A stretch of 64,000 nt of DNA from Eopsaltria australis (Eukaryota > Chordata > Aves > Passeriformes > Petroicidae). The stretch spans positions 7,183,501 through 7,247,500 of the forward strand of contig JAVTVJ010011652.1 of assembly GCA_034509425.1 (NCBI GenBank), read 5' to 3'. The position numbers were made by a program, and so were the translations under genes. The notes beneath the pieces are model-generated. The model ran no database searches. It was not told the origin of the DNA and worked only from the letters and a program-made list of their open reading frames with translations. Shown here one piece after another: positions 35,201 to 45,245 of this stretch; position 1 is the stretch's first letter; every line of letters starts with the position of its first letter.

Positions 35201-38200
35201 CTGGCGGCTGCTTTTGGAGCTGGGGCAGGAGCCGAAGCTCTCACAGCCCGGGGGGGCTGGGGAGGGCCCTGAATTGGGTGCATTCAGCACGGCACAGCTG
35301 GTGTGGGCTGCGGGGCGGGGGGGCCGCAGTTGCTCCTGACACTTTTGCCTCTGAATGTGATGATAAACTCCCTTTCCCGATTAGCGCTGATCCCTCTGCC
35401 TCCAAAACAGTTGGCCCTAATGAACATACGGCCCAACAGCTGTAAGCGGTTATACATATGCATGGATATATATATTTATCCCCCCCCAGCCCATCCATAT
35501 ATACTGGAGATCACAGCTGTTGCTATTCTTCCTTGCAATGCAGATCAGACGCTCTCTCTCTTTGGAGTCTTACTTGACCTATTTTGCAGGCGCAAGATTT
35601 TTTGTGATGATGATTTCCCCAGTTGGTGCTTTTGATTCTGCCTGAAACATCTTGATTGAAGGCAAACAATGGCAGCTCCGGCAGCCGGCAGCGCCCCGCA
35701 CCCACGCGCCGCCCCAGCCCCACCAGCCGCCACGCGCCGGGGGGGCTCGGCAGGGCCCCGGCCCACGGCGCCTGCCGGCTGGGCCATCCCAACCCAGCTC
35801 CCCCGGTGCCACTGCCCTGTGCCCACGGGACACGGCTCTGCCACCTGGCCCGTCGCCTAGGCCGTCCAACCTGGACCTTGAGGCTTGTGCTGCTGTCCCC
35901 ACCCTCTGCCCAGCTGTCCCCTGCTCTGCCCTGAGCCTCTTCGCACCAGCTGGAAACTGCTCCACCACCCCAAAATCTTCCCTTGGGGTCCCAGGGGTGT
36001 CTTAGCTGTAAGACCAGAGGGGGAGATGGTGCCAGAGCTGGCAGGGGTGTCAAAACCGCAATGGCTGCAGCATCCCATGGGTGATGAACACCTTTGAAGT
36101 GTATCCTCCGGTGACCCCCAGCCTCTGCACTCTGCTTTACACAGACTTTCAGGGCTGCGAGAGAGCCTCCACTGTCCCACAGCCCTCCCCATCCATACAG
36201 GGTGCCCCAAAAAAGGGCCCCAAAGCCACCACATTCTGGCAAGGAAAAGCGGCCATCCGGGCGCACACAAAGCCATTTCTTGTTTGGCATTTTCGTTTGA
36301 AGTGTGTCCTTCATCTGGGTTTCTACAGCAACTGGGAAGTTCCTATCCTTGCCCAGCTGGAGGGAGTGAAGCAGCCAGGGGAACAGAGCAGGAGGGCAGG
36401 AGGCAAGGATTGAGGGCAGGAAGGGAAGAAGACAAAAATAAGTTTTTTGAAAAGAGGAGCTGCACTTTCTGCCTCCATCTTGGGCCTGGGGCTGCTGCAG
36501 CTGGGACAGGATTCCAACCCTGTCCCTGTACCTCTGTCACCAGAGGCAGTGCTGCCAGCTGGGGCTAAATCAGGGGGTGTAAAACACCAGCTTTTAGGGT
36601 CCCTTCAGGTAAGGAGTAGTCTGCTGTGTCCCACCCTGGTTGGCCCTGGCATGGCTGCATCCTCTGAGCCCCTGTGCCAGACTGGGTTAAAATGAGTGAA
36701 TTACCTCAGAAACATGCTTTTCTTAAAAGAAAGCAACAAAACCCAATGAGCCACCAGTGGTTCATCTTAGGCAGTGAGTCTCTTCATTTATTCATTATGA
36801 GATAATACCCAAATCTGGCTAATTAATATTCCTGCATATTTTCCAAGGGCTGATGAGGTATCTTAAACATCTCGTGGAGATGGGCTTTCATATTTATAAG
36901 GTTGATGTGCAAACTTAAATTGACACTGTCTAAATATACCCTCATGTTTAAGCATGGGGCTTTCACTCCCAAGGCACCGAGGGCATTCCCGGGGTGCACA
37001 CCCTGGCTGGAAGCAAGACCTGGGGCTCAGTGGGTGGGAGAGCTGCCTGAAAAGGCTCCTGCGAGGCAGGGTGTGATGTTGTGTGGTCCATCTTTCCACA
37101 AAGATGTGGGATTTCTGTTTGCTTTGGTAACGGGACCAGAGTGCAACAGGCACTGACCCAGTGGTGGTCATGGTGTCAGCGGTGTTTTGGGGTGAAGGAT
37201 CAGTGTGAGCACCCGCACGGCCGGACGTGCTGACGGGTACCAGGGCAGGGCCTGCAGCTTCCTGCTGAAACCCTTTTCCAAGGTTAAAAATAGGACTTGG
37301 TTGCAAACTGAAAGCCTGGTTTGCATTTGCCCTCATTATGTTGATTGCTTATTTACATGTATGCAAATGGAGGAAGAGGCAGTGGCTCCTCCACCTGGGG
37401 ACCCCTTGGCACAGGAGAGCCTGAACCCCACTGTGTAAATCCCTGCTGAGGGCTGGGCCAGGGGGCTGTGCCCCCTTCCCAGGATCACCCTGAAAGTGAA
37501 GCATCAGCCCCTCTTGCCGTGCTGATCTGAGGGCTGAGCCGCAGCCCTGTGCCCTGAGTGTGGTGGCCGGTGGCACGGTGCTTACAGCAGCCACTGCCTC
37601 TCCCCTCACCCTGCTCCACCAGATGTGCGTGTCCAGCTCCAGCTGTTCCCCATCAGCCTCCCCCGTGCAGCACCACCAGCCCCGGGATCCTTTTTCCACC
37701 AGGCCCCACGTCCTTCATCAGACACCAATTTGGTCTGGCCCAGCTGCTCATTTTTCTTTCCGCCGTGTGACATGTTTTCACCTGGCTCCTAATCCGTCTC
37801 TTTCCATTCACAACTCGAGCTGTTTATGGATGTGCCTCTGCTCCCCCTGCTCTCCCCACCCCCCGGACCGAGCCATCCATCAATAAAACCCCGCTGTGCA
37901 CCCAAGCATCAGCACTTCCCCTCCCAGGACACCAATATCCCAGCAGGGCCATGGGCACACATTCCTCCTGCTTCATGGGGTGACCCCATGGGGCCATTGC
38001 TTTGCTCCTCACTACCAGCAGCACACGGGGCTTGATGGCACTGATGGTGCTGCAGAAATTTGGGGTACCCAGGACACCAGGGGACTCTTCCTGGATGAAG
38101 GAGCAAGAGAGGGGCTGTGGCCGCTCTGCTCTGCATGGGCACCCAACTCTTTTGGGGCTGGTCCCTCCAGTGAAGGCATGGGGTGAGAGTGGCCCATGGC

Positions 38201-38843
38201 GTGAGAGCCCTAATCCTTGGGGGTCACCCTGCAGAGTGGGGACCCTGTGCCTGTGTTCCCTCATCAATGGGTGACAGGTGCTTTAATGTCTGCCTGGGCC
38301 GGCAGCTGCTGCTGTCACAGGAGGAAGCAGCTGTGCCAAGGAAGAAGAGGATGATGAGGAGGACAGCTGGGCAGTCAAACCTGAAGGCACCAAGCATAGG
38401 GGCCATGGCTGGGGAGTAGCCTGGGGTGGGGGGTGGTTCTGGCTGTGCGTTGGGGACCCCTCTCCACAGGGAGGGACGTCACTCATGTCACCTGTATCCC
38501 CATCACCCTGGGGCTCTTCCTTACCCCTCAGCAGCCGGCCCTGTGAACATGGAGGGGAGACATCATGGGATCCCTGCAGAGGCTGGGAGCATCCTGCTCC
38601 CTCCTGCTGCGCTGGAGTGCTTTGCTTTTGACTGAGAAGCAAACCCCCAAATAACCCAAATGGACTGGGTGTTTCCTGAAGAGCCTGAGCAGGACACGGT
38701 TGGGAAGAGCCCAGCAGGACAGCAGGGCTGAGCTGCCAGGCTCTGCAGTCTGTGTGTACAGGAACACACAGGGGCAGGAGGTGCTGGCTCCCCAGCCCAG
38801 CACTGCCTGGGAAATTGTCCAGGGCTGTGCTGCCACCTCTGTT

Positions 38844-38894
38844 GGAATAGAATGGAATGGAATGGAATGGAATGGAATGGAATGGAATGGAATG
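38844..38894 (+). repeat. (GGAAT)n tandem array, about 10 copies
   Basis: Nearly perfect five-base units GGAAT run from GGAATAGAATGG onward, with one variant unit at the left end. It lies downstream of the TRIM8 3' end in intergenic DNA. Confidence 0.95.
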
Positions 38895-39752
38895 AGGGGA
38901 GTGAGTGAAAGGGTCCCCCTCCCTCAAACCCACTGTTCCCCTGTTTCAGCTCACTGAGACTTTGTCTCCTTCCCAGTTCCCACTAAAGTAGCACGGGGGA
39001 TCCAAACCGGAACTAAGCCAGTGATGTTTTGCAACCAAGAAAAAACTAAAGCAAGCCGAACCCGAAGAGAGCAATGGAAAACCCCTCCTGCCTCTAGGAC
39101 ACTGCTCTACTTTATGAAGTCAGCCTCATTTTCCCCAGATGAAGATGGCCCCTGCACAGCCCCAGCCAGGCTAGCCCATGACCCTGCTGCATGTCCTGGA
39201 AGGGTTCCTCCTTGCCATTCTCAGCCTTGGCTGAGCACAGAGGGTCCCCAAACCAGCCCGGGGTGCTGCCAGCACCCACAAAGCTCCCAGAGGCACTGGG
39301 GCTTTAGGTGGGGATGAAGGCTCAAGGGCTGGGTACCAGGGCAGCAGCATGGCTGGAATGGTGGATGCTGGCAGAGTCAGGAAAGCTGCTGTCCCCAGCC
39401 CAGTCCCCATCCCACAATGGGGATTGTTCTGGAGCCCATGGGCAGGATGCGGCCTGGCCGGCTCCGTGCCTGACTCACATCCTCGCTGCCTGGGAGGGAG
39501 CTGCTGGAGAGCCACATCTCCAGCACACCTTCCCACGGGGCTGGGGCATGGGATGGGCGCTGGGGGGAACCCCCTCCGCATCTGGGACCCACTGCTGCCC
39601 CACTGCTCCCTCCCACACACCCCCATCATGGTCCGGGCCCTGCGTGGCTGGGGAGCATTTCCTTCCCCAAGCAGGTTGGAGCCTCCCGCCAGGGCTGGCA
39701 TTCCCAGGGGAAGAGCTGCAGCAGAGCGAGGCGTTTGCACTAAGTGATCACA

Positions 39753-39758
39753 TTTATT
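39753..39758 (-). terminator. Distal TRIM8 poly(A) signal
   Basis: TTTATT on the plus strand is AATAAA on the minus strand, at the edge of the AT-rich 3' UTR. Confidence 0.55.
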
Positions 39759-39769
39759 TGAATATTTTG

Positions 39770-39800
39770 CGTGTGTGTATGTGTGTGTGTGTGTGTGTGT
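39770..39800 (+). repeat. (TG)n microsatellite
   Basis: About 15 TG units with one interruption (GTAT). In the TRIM8 transcript this would read as a CA repeat near the 3' end. Confidence 0.95.
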
Positions 39801-39957
39801 CTAAAATCGGTTACAGAATAAATACCTGTGCCTTATAGCAGGAAGTCCACTTTTTTTTTATACAAAGTGCTTGTTACAGGAAGTTGCATCAGCGATATGC
39901 AGGAGGGGAGTGCGTTTCGGCCACGCTTCCCCTCCTGAAAACTAGAACAGATTTTTT

Positions 39958-39971
39958 TTTATTTATTTATT
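39958..39971 (-). terminator. Overlapping AATAAA hexamers, proximal TRIM8 poly(A) candidate
   Basis: Three overlapping AATAAA hexamers read on the minus strand from a TTTATTTATTTATT run. This could be an alternative TRIM8 poly(A) site. Confidence 0.4.
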
Positions 39972-40683
39972 TGTGGTTTTTTTTTAAAGTTTCTTTTCCC
40001 TTTTTTTTGTGCATTAAATTTCCTGCCATTGTGTATTTACAAATCTCTGAAAGAAGGAAAAAAATGCCAATATGCATGAGAAGTGGCCTTGTAACACAAA
40101 AAAAAAAAATCAGCCTTAAAAAAAAAGGTAACAAACCCAAAATCTACAAGTATCATTTCATACTGAATCAATGATAGATTTTTTCTTTTTTTTTCTTTTT
40201 AAAAAGGGAAGAAAGGGGTGGGGAAAGGGGAAAAACTGAACCAAACCAGAAAAAATGAACGTGGAGAAATAGAGAGAAGGTGCCATTGTCCCTTCTGAAG
40301 TTTTCCAAAGGCAGAGAGGAGTGAGGAAGAGCACAACGCACAGACCCAGATGTCCGACTGAAATCCCCATCAATTTCTTCTCGGTAATTTCTCCCTCGTG
40401 TTTACCCAGCGAGGGGCAGGAAGGACTTCCAAAATTAAATTAAAAAAAGGCATTAAAATGAAAAAAATTATTATTTCATTTTTAAAGGATTAAAAAAAAA
40501 AAAAAAAAGAGATATGATAGAACAACCCTCCCCAAAATCCTGGAGGGGTGTGAGGCAGGGAAAAAATTGGGTTTGATTTAAAAGGGGGGAGGAAAACAAA
40601 AAAAAAATAAAGAAAAGTCAAACCAAACCAGACTTTTCTCTCTGAACACGTCATCGAGTGGGACTCTCCGGAGCGTGTGACGG

Positions 40684-41291
40684 TTAACTGGTGACGTAGT
40701 GTTTGGCCGATGGCTGGCCGTAGACCCTATAGAAATCCTGCCGCCCGTGCTGCTGGGATGCGTCAATCCATTCCCTCACGGCAAGTCCCGGGAGCGACTG
40801 GGGCACGGCGGGGGCGGGCGGCAGCGGGTGCGAGTACTCCTGCGACGACACTGTCCAGGGGAAGTGCCCCGACCGCGGGTAGGGCTGGTGCCCGCTGTGG
40901 TTGGACACCGAGGAACAGTAACAGTTATCCACGGAGCAGACGAGGATTTTGCGCCCGCCGTACTGCGAGAGCACGGACTGCTGAGATGACGTGGTGTTGG
41001 GGTAGTGAGATGGGTTGAAGACGGAGCCCGAGTGCACCGGCTGCGGGCCGCTAGGAAGTCCAACTATGTGCTGCGTGGAGCTACAAGGCACCATGGCTTG
41101 TGCGGACTGCCCCTCGCCAGCCGAAGCGCCCTGGCTCATGTACTGGCTCGCCACAGTCCCAGACGATGGCTCGAGGAAGCTGCCCTCGGGAAAGGCGGTG
41201 GAGTGCTTGCGCTTCTCCGCGCCGGAGTTGCTGACGGTGCAGGGGTACATGGGGATACTCTGCAGGAAGGGGACGGGGGTGCTCAGAGGAC
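40684..41291 (-). CDS. TRIM8: TRIM8 last coding exon
   Basis: This 608-base exon begins by completing Gly and encodes PLSTPVPFLQSIPMYPC, EKRKHSTAFPEGSFLE, a Ser/Gln/Pro-rich middle, the conserved QYGGRKILVCSVDNCYCSS, HQPYPRSGHFPWTV and HYVTS, ending at the stop 40686-40684. The acceptor is TCTGCAG. It covers the C-terminal region needed for nuclear localisation in the family. Confidence 0.97.
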
Positions 41292-44193
41292 CTGCAGAGG
41301 GAAACAGGAGAGGGGGATTGTATTATGACCAGCATGGCACAGCTCCAGGGTGCTCCGGTTGCTGATCTGAAGCTGCAGCGGAGCCCCAAGACCCACATTC
41401 CAGCCCCATGTGTGCAGAGGGTCCCCCAGCCCACCCCACCAGTGGCAAACCACACGCACAGCCCTGTGCAGGTGGAGTTGCAGGTTCAGTTCTGGGCCCT
41501 TGCCAGAGGGTTCAGAGCGGCCCCGGGCACTGCTCTGCAAACAGCTCATGAACACAGTCCCTAAGAGGAGCAGAGTGGGACAGCCTGGGGGATAAACACC
41601 AATCCCCCAAGGAGAGGATTGGGAAGCCTCCACAGGACATGCTCTGCTCCCAGGCATTGGCTGGGGGCTGTAGGACCATGCCAGCCCCTGGCTGTCCCTG
41701 CCCACATGCTGACCCACATCTTTTCAGTGACTTTTCCAGGCAATGGCCAACCCCCAAAAGCTCTGTATTTCAGGGTTTTGTGTAACCCCAGAACACAGCC
41801 CTTTCACAAGACAAGGAAAATGCCCTGGGGAGAGTCAGGAATTGGCTTTGTGACTCTCCACGCCCCTGCTGACTGCAGAGGGGCTCCAAGAGGTCCCTGC
41901 CCTAAAGAGCTCTCCTGTTTTGTACTGGGATCTGCAGGGCAGCCAGCTACAGATACAGGAAGTAGTGAGGTCCCATGCCTCTGCACCCCTTTGCCCTAAG
42001 GTTTCACCCACCTTCCAGCAACTTCCTCAGCTGCTTCTCCTTCTTGGCTATTTCGTTCAGGAAGAGCTTGGAGTTGAGGTGGCCGATTTTGGGTGGGGGC
42101 AGGCTGCCACCTGTACAGTTCTGAGTCCTGTTAGGGATGGCAGGCAGAGAGGCATGAGTTACAAACTAGACTCAGAAGGACAGCTCCTCCCCCCACACCC
42201 TCCTGGAGCCGAACCCCCTCCCTAGGGCAGAGAACACAAGGGAGCTGGCTGTCTCTGGCAGGCTGCACCTTCCCTGTCCAGTTCTGCTTGAACGTCCCCT
42301 GCCAGGGCACACCTCCTGCAGTCCATGTGCCCACTGCATGGCCATCCCAGCTCACCTCTGCTCCGCTAGTGCTGGCTTTAACCCCCTGCCCTGTCTCTGC
42401 CCAGTGGAGCTGGATGAAGCCCTGCACCCCAACCCAGCCGGTCCCATCCTCTGCTCTTCCACAAGCACAACACCAAGTTTCCCCATGTCCACAGGGAGGA
42501 CCTGATTCAATGGCTGGATGAGGGGATTTTTTTCATCCTCCCAGAGAGGGAACTTGAGCACGGCACATGCATCTACCAAACCCTGTAGCATTTCTGGCTC
42601 TGGTTTTCCTCTGGATATTGTGCTGCTGCCAGCCCAATGGACACGAACACACCCCTTCCCCCAATCACGTCTGTCCCACTGCGCTTACCTGTCCATTAAG
42701 ATTTTCACAGACTTGGTGTTCTAGAAGTGGAAGGAGAAGCTCTGGTCAGTAAGGCCAATCCCTGCCATGGCAGCCATGCCCCCTTTCAGTGTCAGCTTCC
42801 ATGGCCCCCCAGGAGGGGACACTGACCATGGGCACTGAGCCCCCTTTCCCCTGCATGGGCTGCTGCAGCCCCATCTCCAGCTGTGGCACCTTCTCATTTG
42901 AGGCCAGCACTGAGCCTGCCCCACTTCTCCTTGACTTCTTCCATTGCTGAGCACTCTGGAGGCATCTGCCAGCCCTGCTAATGTCCCCATCCTGCTCCCC
43001 ACCACACCCCACACCGACCCAATTCTCCCCACACAACCAAACCTCTCCACAGTCCCTGTCCCACCCTGGCATGGGCAGCTTGTCTTACCTTCATGAAGTT
43101 GATGTCTTCCGTTTTGTCGAACATGACCTGGACAGAGCTGAGGAGCTTCTTGGCCTCCTGCATGCGCTCATTGAGGTGCAGCACCTGGGCCGCGTTCTCG
43201 TTGCAGAATTTGGCCTGGGCCTTGTCCAGGATCTCCATGGTCTTCCGCAAGTCCTCATCCAAGATCTGGTGCATCTTCTCGTACTGCAGGCGTACCTCGT
43301 CCTTCAGCTGGCTCACCTTCTCCTGGGGGGAAGGAGCAGGGTCAGGCCCTCTGTGCCCTTCAACTCTTCCATGATGTCCCAGGACACCTGAGTCCTTTGC
43401 CAGCAGTGGAGAACGCAACCTGAAAGCTGCACCCCAGCTCTGGTCTCCTGCAGACAGCTCAAACCCTGCTGTCAACTACCCCATGGGACTTTTATGTGCC
43501 AGAGACCCAACAGGGACACTGTGAAGGTTTGATTGGTTCAGCTGCTCCCTGGACGTACTTCCTGGGGTCTGGGTGGGGACCAGCTCCAGAGACCCAATGC
43601 CAAGGAATAACCTGCTGCACCACCAAATGGAAGTGTGCTCCCCTGAAAAATCCCACCCATCCCCATCTGCATCCCCTTTCCTATCTTCATCCTCTTTCCC
43701 ATCCTCATCCTCATCCTCAGGCTGAAGAACTTCATGTTCCAGAGCCTTTCCCTTCATACTCTGGGAGGCTGAGGGGCTTTAAGGACCACGAGCACTCCCT
43801 TCCTGAGAAAGGCTGTGCTGAGCTGAGGACAGGATGGGCCACCTGATATTCAAGGACAGCCTTGTTCCTTGCCTCCCAACTCAGGACCCACGAGACTGCA
43901 GAGCAGCTTCAAACACATTTTATTCCCCAATATGATGACTGATGAGACTGAAATGGAGGCAGAAAGTCTGTCCAGCAACTCCTCCCCTGCATGTCTGCCT
44001 TCCTCCCTGCCCACCTGACCCCTAAGTCCCAGGAGCTTGTCCCCATTGTGCCATAAGGTGACAGTCCCTGGGACTTCCAGGGTGAAGCCCTGGTTACCTC
44101 GACCAGCCGCTTGTCTGATTCCAGCTTGTAGAGTTGCTCTTCGATGTCCTGCTCCCGCTCCTCCAGTCGGTCCTGCTGCTTCATCAGCATCTT
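40684..44193 (-). CDS. TRIM8: TRIM8 E3 ubiquitin ligase, 3' part (coding exons 2-6)
   Basis: TRIM8 is a RING-type E3 ligase that modulates NF-kB/TAK1, JAK-STAT (SOCS1, PIAS3) and p53 signalling. Five exons on the minus strand (44098-44193, 43089-43322, 42689-42720, 42012-42127, 40684-41291) splice in frame to 361 residues plus a stop. Together with a first exon of about 190 residues this equals the 551-residue human protein. Visible are the coiled coil (KQQDRLEEREQDIEEQ and LDKAQAKFCNENAAQ), the basic cluster EKRKHS that may act as a nuclear signal, and the conserved C-terminal region with QYGGRKILVCSVDNCYC and the terminal HYVTS. The RING and B-boxes are missing because exon 1 is not in the window. 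It is convergent with ARL3. Confidence 0.96.
41292..42011. other. TRIM8 intron 5
   Basis: A 720-base GT-AG intron on the minus strand; nothing else seen. Confidence 0.7.
42012..42127 (-). CDS. TRIM8: TRIM8 coding exon 5
   Basis: This 116-base exon encodes TQNCTGGSLPPPKIGHLN and KLFLNEIAKKEKQLRKLLE. It is completed on each side by split codons (AG/G and G/GT). The acceptor is CTAACAG and the donor is GTGGGT. Confidence 0.95.
42128..42688. other. TRIM8 intron 4
   Basis: A 561-base GT-AG intron on the minus strand; nothing else seen. Confidence 0.7.
42689..42720 (-). CDS. TRIM8: TRIM8 coding exon 4 (32-base microexon)
   Basis: This microexon encodes NTKSVKILMD plus the first two bases of an arginine codon. 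The acceptor is CTTCTAG and the donor is GTAAGC. Its residues match the TRIM8 stretch that follows the coiled coil. Skipping it would shift the frame. Confidence 0.92.
42721..43088. other. TRIM8 intron 3
   Basis: A 368-base GT-AG intron between exon 3 and the microexon; no repeat seen. Confidence 0.7.
43089..43322 (-). CDS. TRIM8: TRIM8 coding exon 3 (coiled coil)
   Basis: This 234-base, phase-0 exon encodes EKVSQLKDEVRLQYEKMHQ through FDKTEDINFMK. The acceptor is CCCCCCAG and the donor is GTAAGA. Confidence 0.96.
43323..44097. other. TRIM8 intron 2
   Basis: A 775-base GT-AG intron with a pyrimidine-rich imperfect (CATCCT)n stretch near 43680-43720; otherwise nothing. Confidence 0.65.
44098..44193 (-). 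CDS. TRIM8: TRIM8 coding exon 2 (coiled coil start)
   Basis: This 96-base, phase-0 exon encodes KMLMKQQDRLEEREQDIEE through ESDKRLVE. The acceptor is TCTGCAG and the donor is GTAACC. Residues appear identical to my recollection of human TRIM8. Confidence 0.96.
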
Positions 44194-45039
44194 CTGCAGA
44201 GATGGGAGAAAGCAGCATCATCAGAGCCCAGCCACCGTGTGTGCCAGTTAACATCAGTGCTGCCCACACTGGCTCTGCCCACGTGGTTCAGGAGGGACAG
44301 TGCTTTCTCCCAGCAGGATGCCACTGCCAGGCTGAAAGCTCCCTTGTAGCCTGTGGAGCTGGAACCTTGGTTATTTCAATGGCAGAAATGGAAGAGGGGC
44401 TGTGTGTGCCAGGCTGTGTTATCAGTTGGGTTGGGTCTCATCATGGGGGCAGCACCCCAGGTAACTTTCTGCAGCCTGATCAGTGGGGTTGGGTCAGGGC
44501 CGAGCCCTGGGGACTGTGTGGGGGACACAGAGAGGCTCATCTCCCACAAAGGCAGTACCATTTCAAGGCCCATCACCCATTGCCAGCAGGCTCCTGCGAG
44601 ACATCACCACCTCCCTCGTGCTCCCGTACGCCACAACAAATCCTTTCTCCCTTCCCCGCCTCCTTGACAAGCCCCAGAGCCAGCGTCAGTGTAATCTGGA
44701 GGGACAGAGTGAGGAGGAACGAGGCCTCCCCCTGCCACACTGCCAGCCCCCAGCCCCACTCCTTGGGGCTGGGGCTGGGCCATCTGCCGAATAACTGGGA
44801 CAAAACCTTATCCCCAGCTATCGGTGTGAGTGCCTCTTCCCACTTCCCAGCACACTTCCCAGCCAGGAAAAACCCACTGCCTGTGAGAGAAGAGCTCCAT
44901 CCCTGTGAGCAGGAGCAGGGCTTCCCAAAACACCCCTCAAAATCAACTCCAAATATTCACCCTTCACATTCACTAGGGGGAAAAGCCAGGACAGCAGTGG
45001 GGAGAGGAGAAGGGCTTCACCCAGCACACAGATGCGGCG

Positions 45040-45245
45040 TTAGAGACTCAACGACGGGGGCGAGATGGAAAGAAACCGGCAGCGAGAATGAATTTCGAGG
45101 GGATTATTGCTATTATAAACCGCCACTCGGGAATTTATAATCAAGTAATTAATTCCTGGACGAGGCGGGAGGGGGAGGGTGGCAGAGGCGCTGCCGGGAT
45201 TAATTGCATTGCAGGGAAAGGCTGTCACCTCCGACTCAATTCAGG
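45040..45245. promoter_or_regulatory. Candidate enhancer in TRIM8 intron 1
   Basis: The island is AT-rich and CpG-bearing in GC-rich surroundings and is dense in homeodomain-type words: GGATTATTGC, TATTATAAAC, TTTATAATCAAGTAATTAAT and GGATTAATTGCATTGC. No coding potential is seen. The call rests on motif density only. Confidence 0.4.

Larger units (their letters stand above)
29341..39740. other. ARL3-TRIM8 tail-to-tail intergenic region
   Basis: About 10 kb separate the ends of the convergent ARL3 and TRIM8 genes. No coding exon is supported. It contains an ancient CR1 relic (32034-32285), a GGAAT array (38844-38894), an 18-base A tract at 32812-32829, and several islands with homeodomain, octamer and E-box words that may be regulatory. 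The 35650-38400 part is GC-rich and has spurious open frames only. Confidence 0.6.
39741..40683 (-). other. TRIM8: TRIM8 3' UTR
   Basis: This AT-rich island, with long T and A tracts, sits inside GC-rich flanks directly after the TRIM8 stop codon. It ends near minus-strand AATAAA hexamers. A TG/CA microsatellite and two long A tracts (for example 40492-40508) lie within it. The exact end is inferred from the base-composition drop and the poly(A) signal. Confidence 0.65.

Noticed and set aside
35523..36314. A 263-codon open frame on the minus strand
   Set aside because: It lies in a GC-rich stretch with open frames in several phases at once. Its translation is low-complexity Gly/Ala/Pro/Arg/Trp with no domain.
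39815..39823. AATAAA on the plus strand near the TRIM8 3' end
   Set aside because: No plus-strand gene ends here; the relevant signals for TRIM8 are on the minus strand.
44037..45140. A 367-codon open frame on the plus strand, the longest in the window
   Set aside because: It runs antisense through TRIM8 exon 2 and into intron 1, resembles no known protein, and is explained by GC-rich sequence poor in stop codons.
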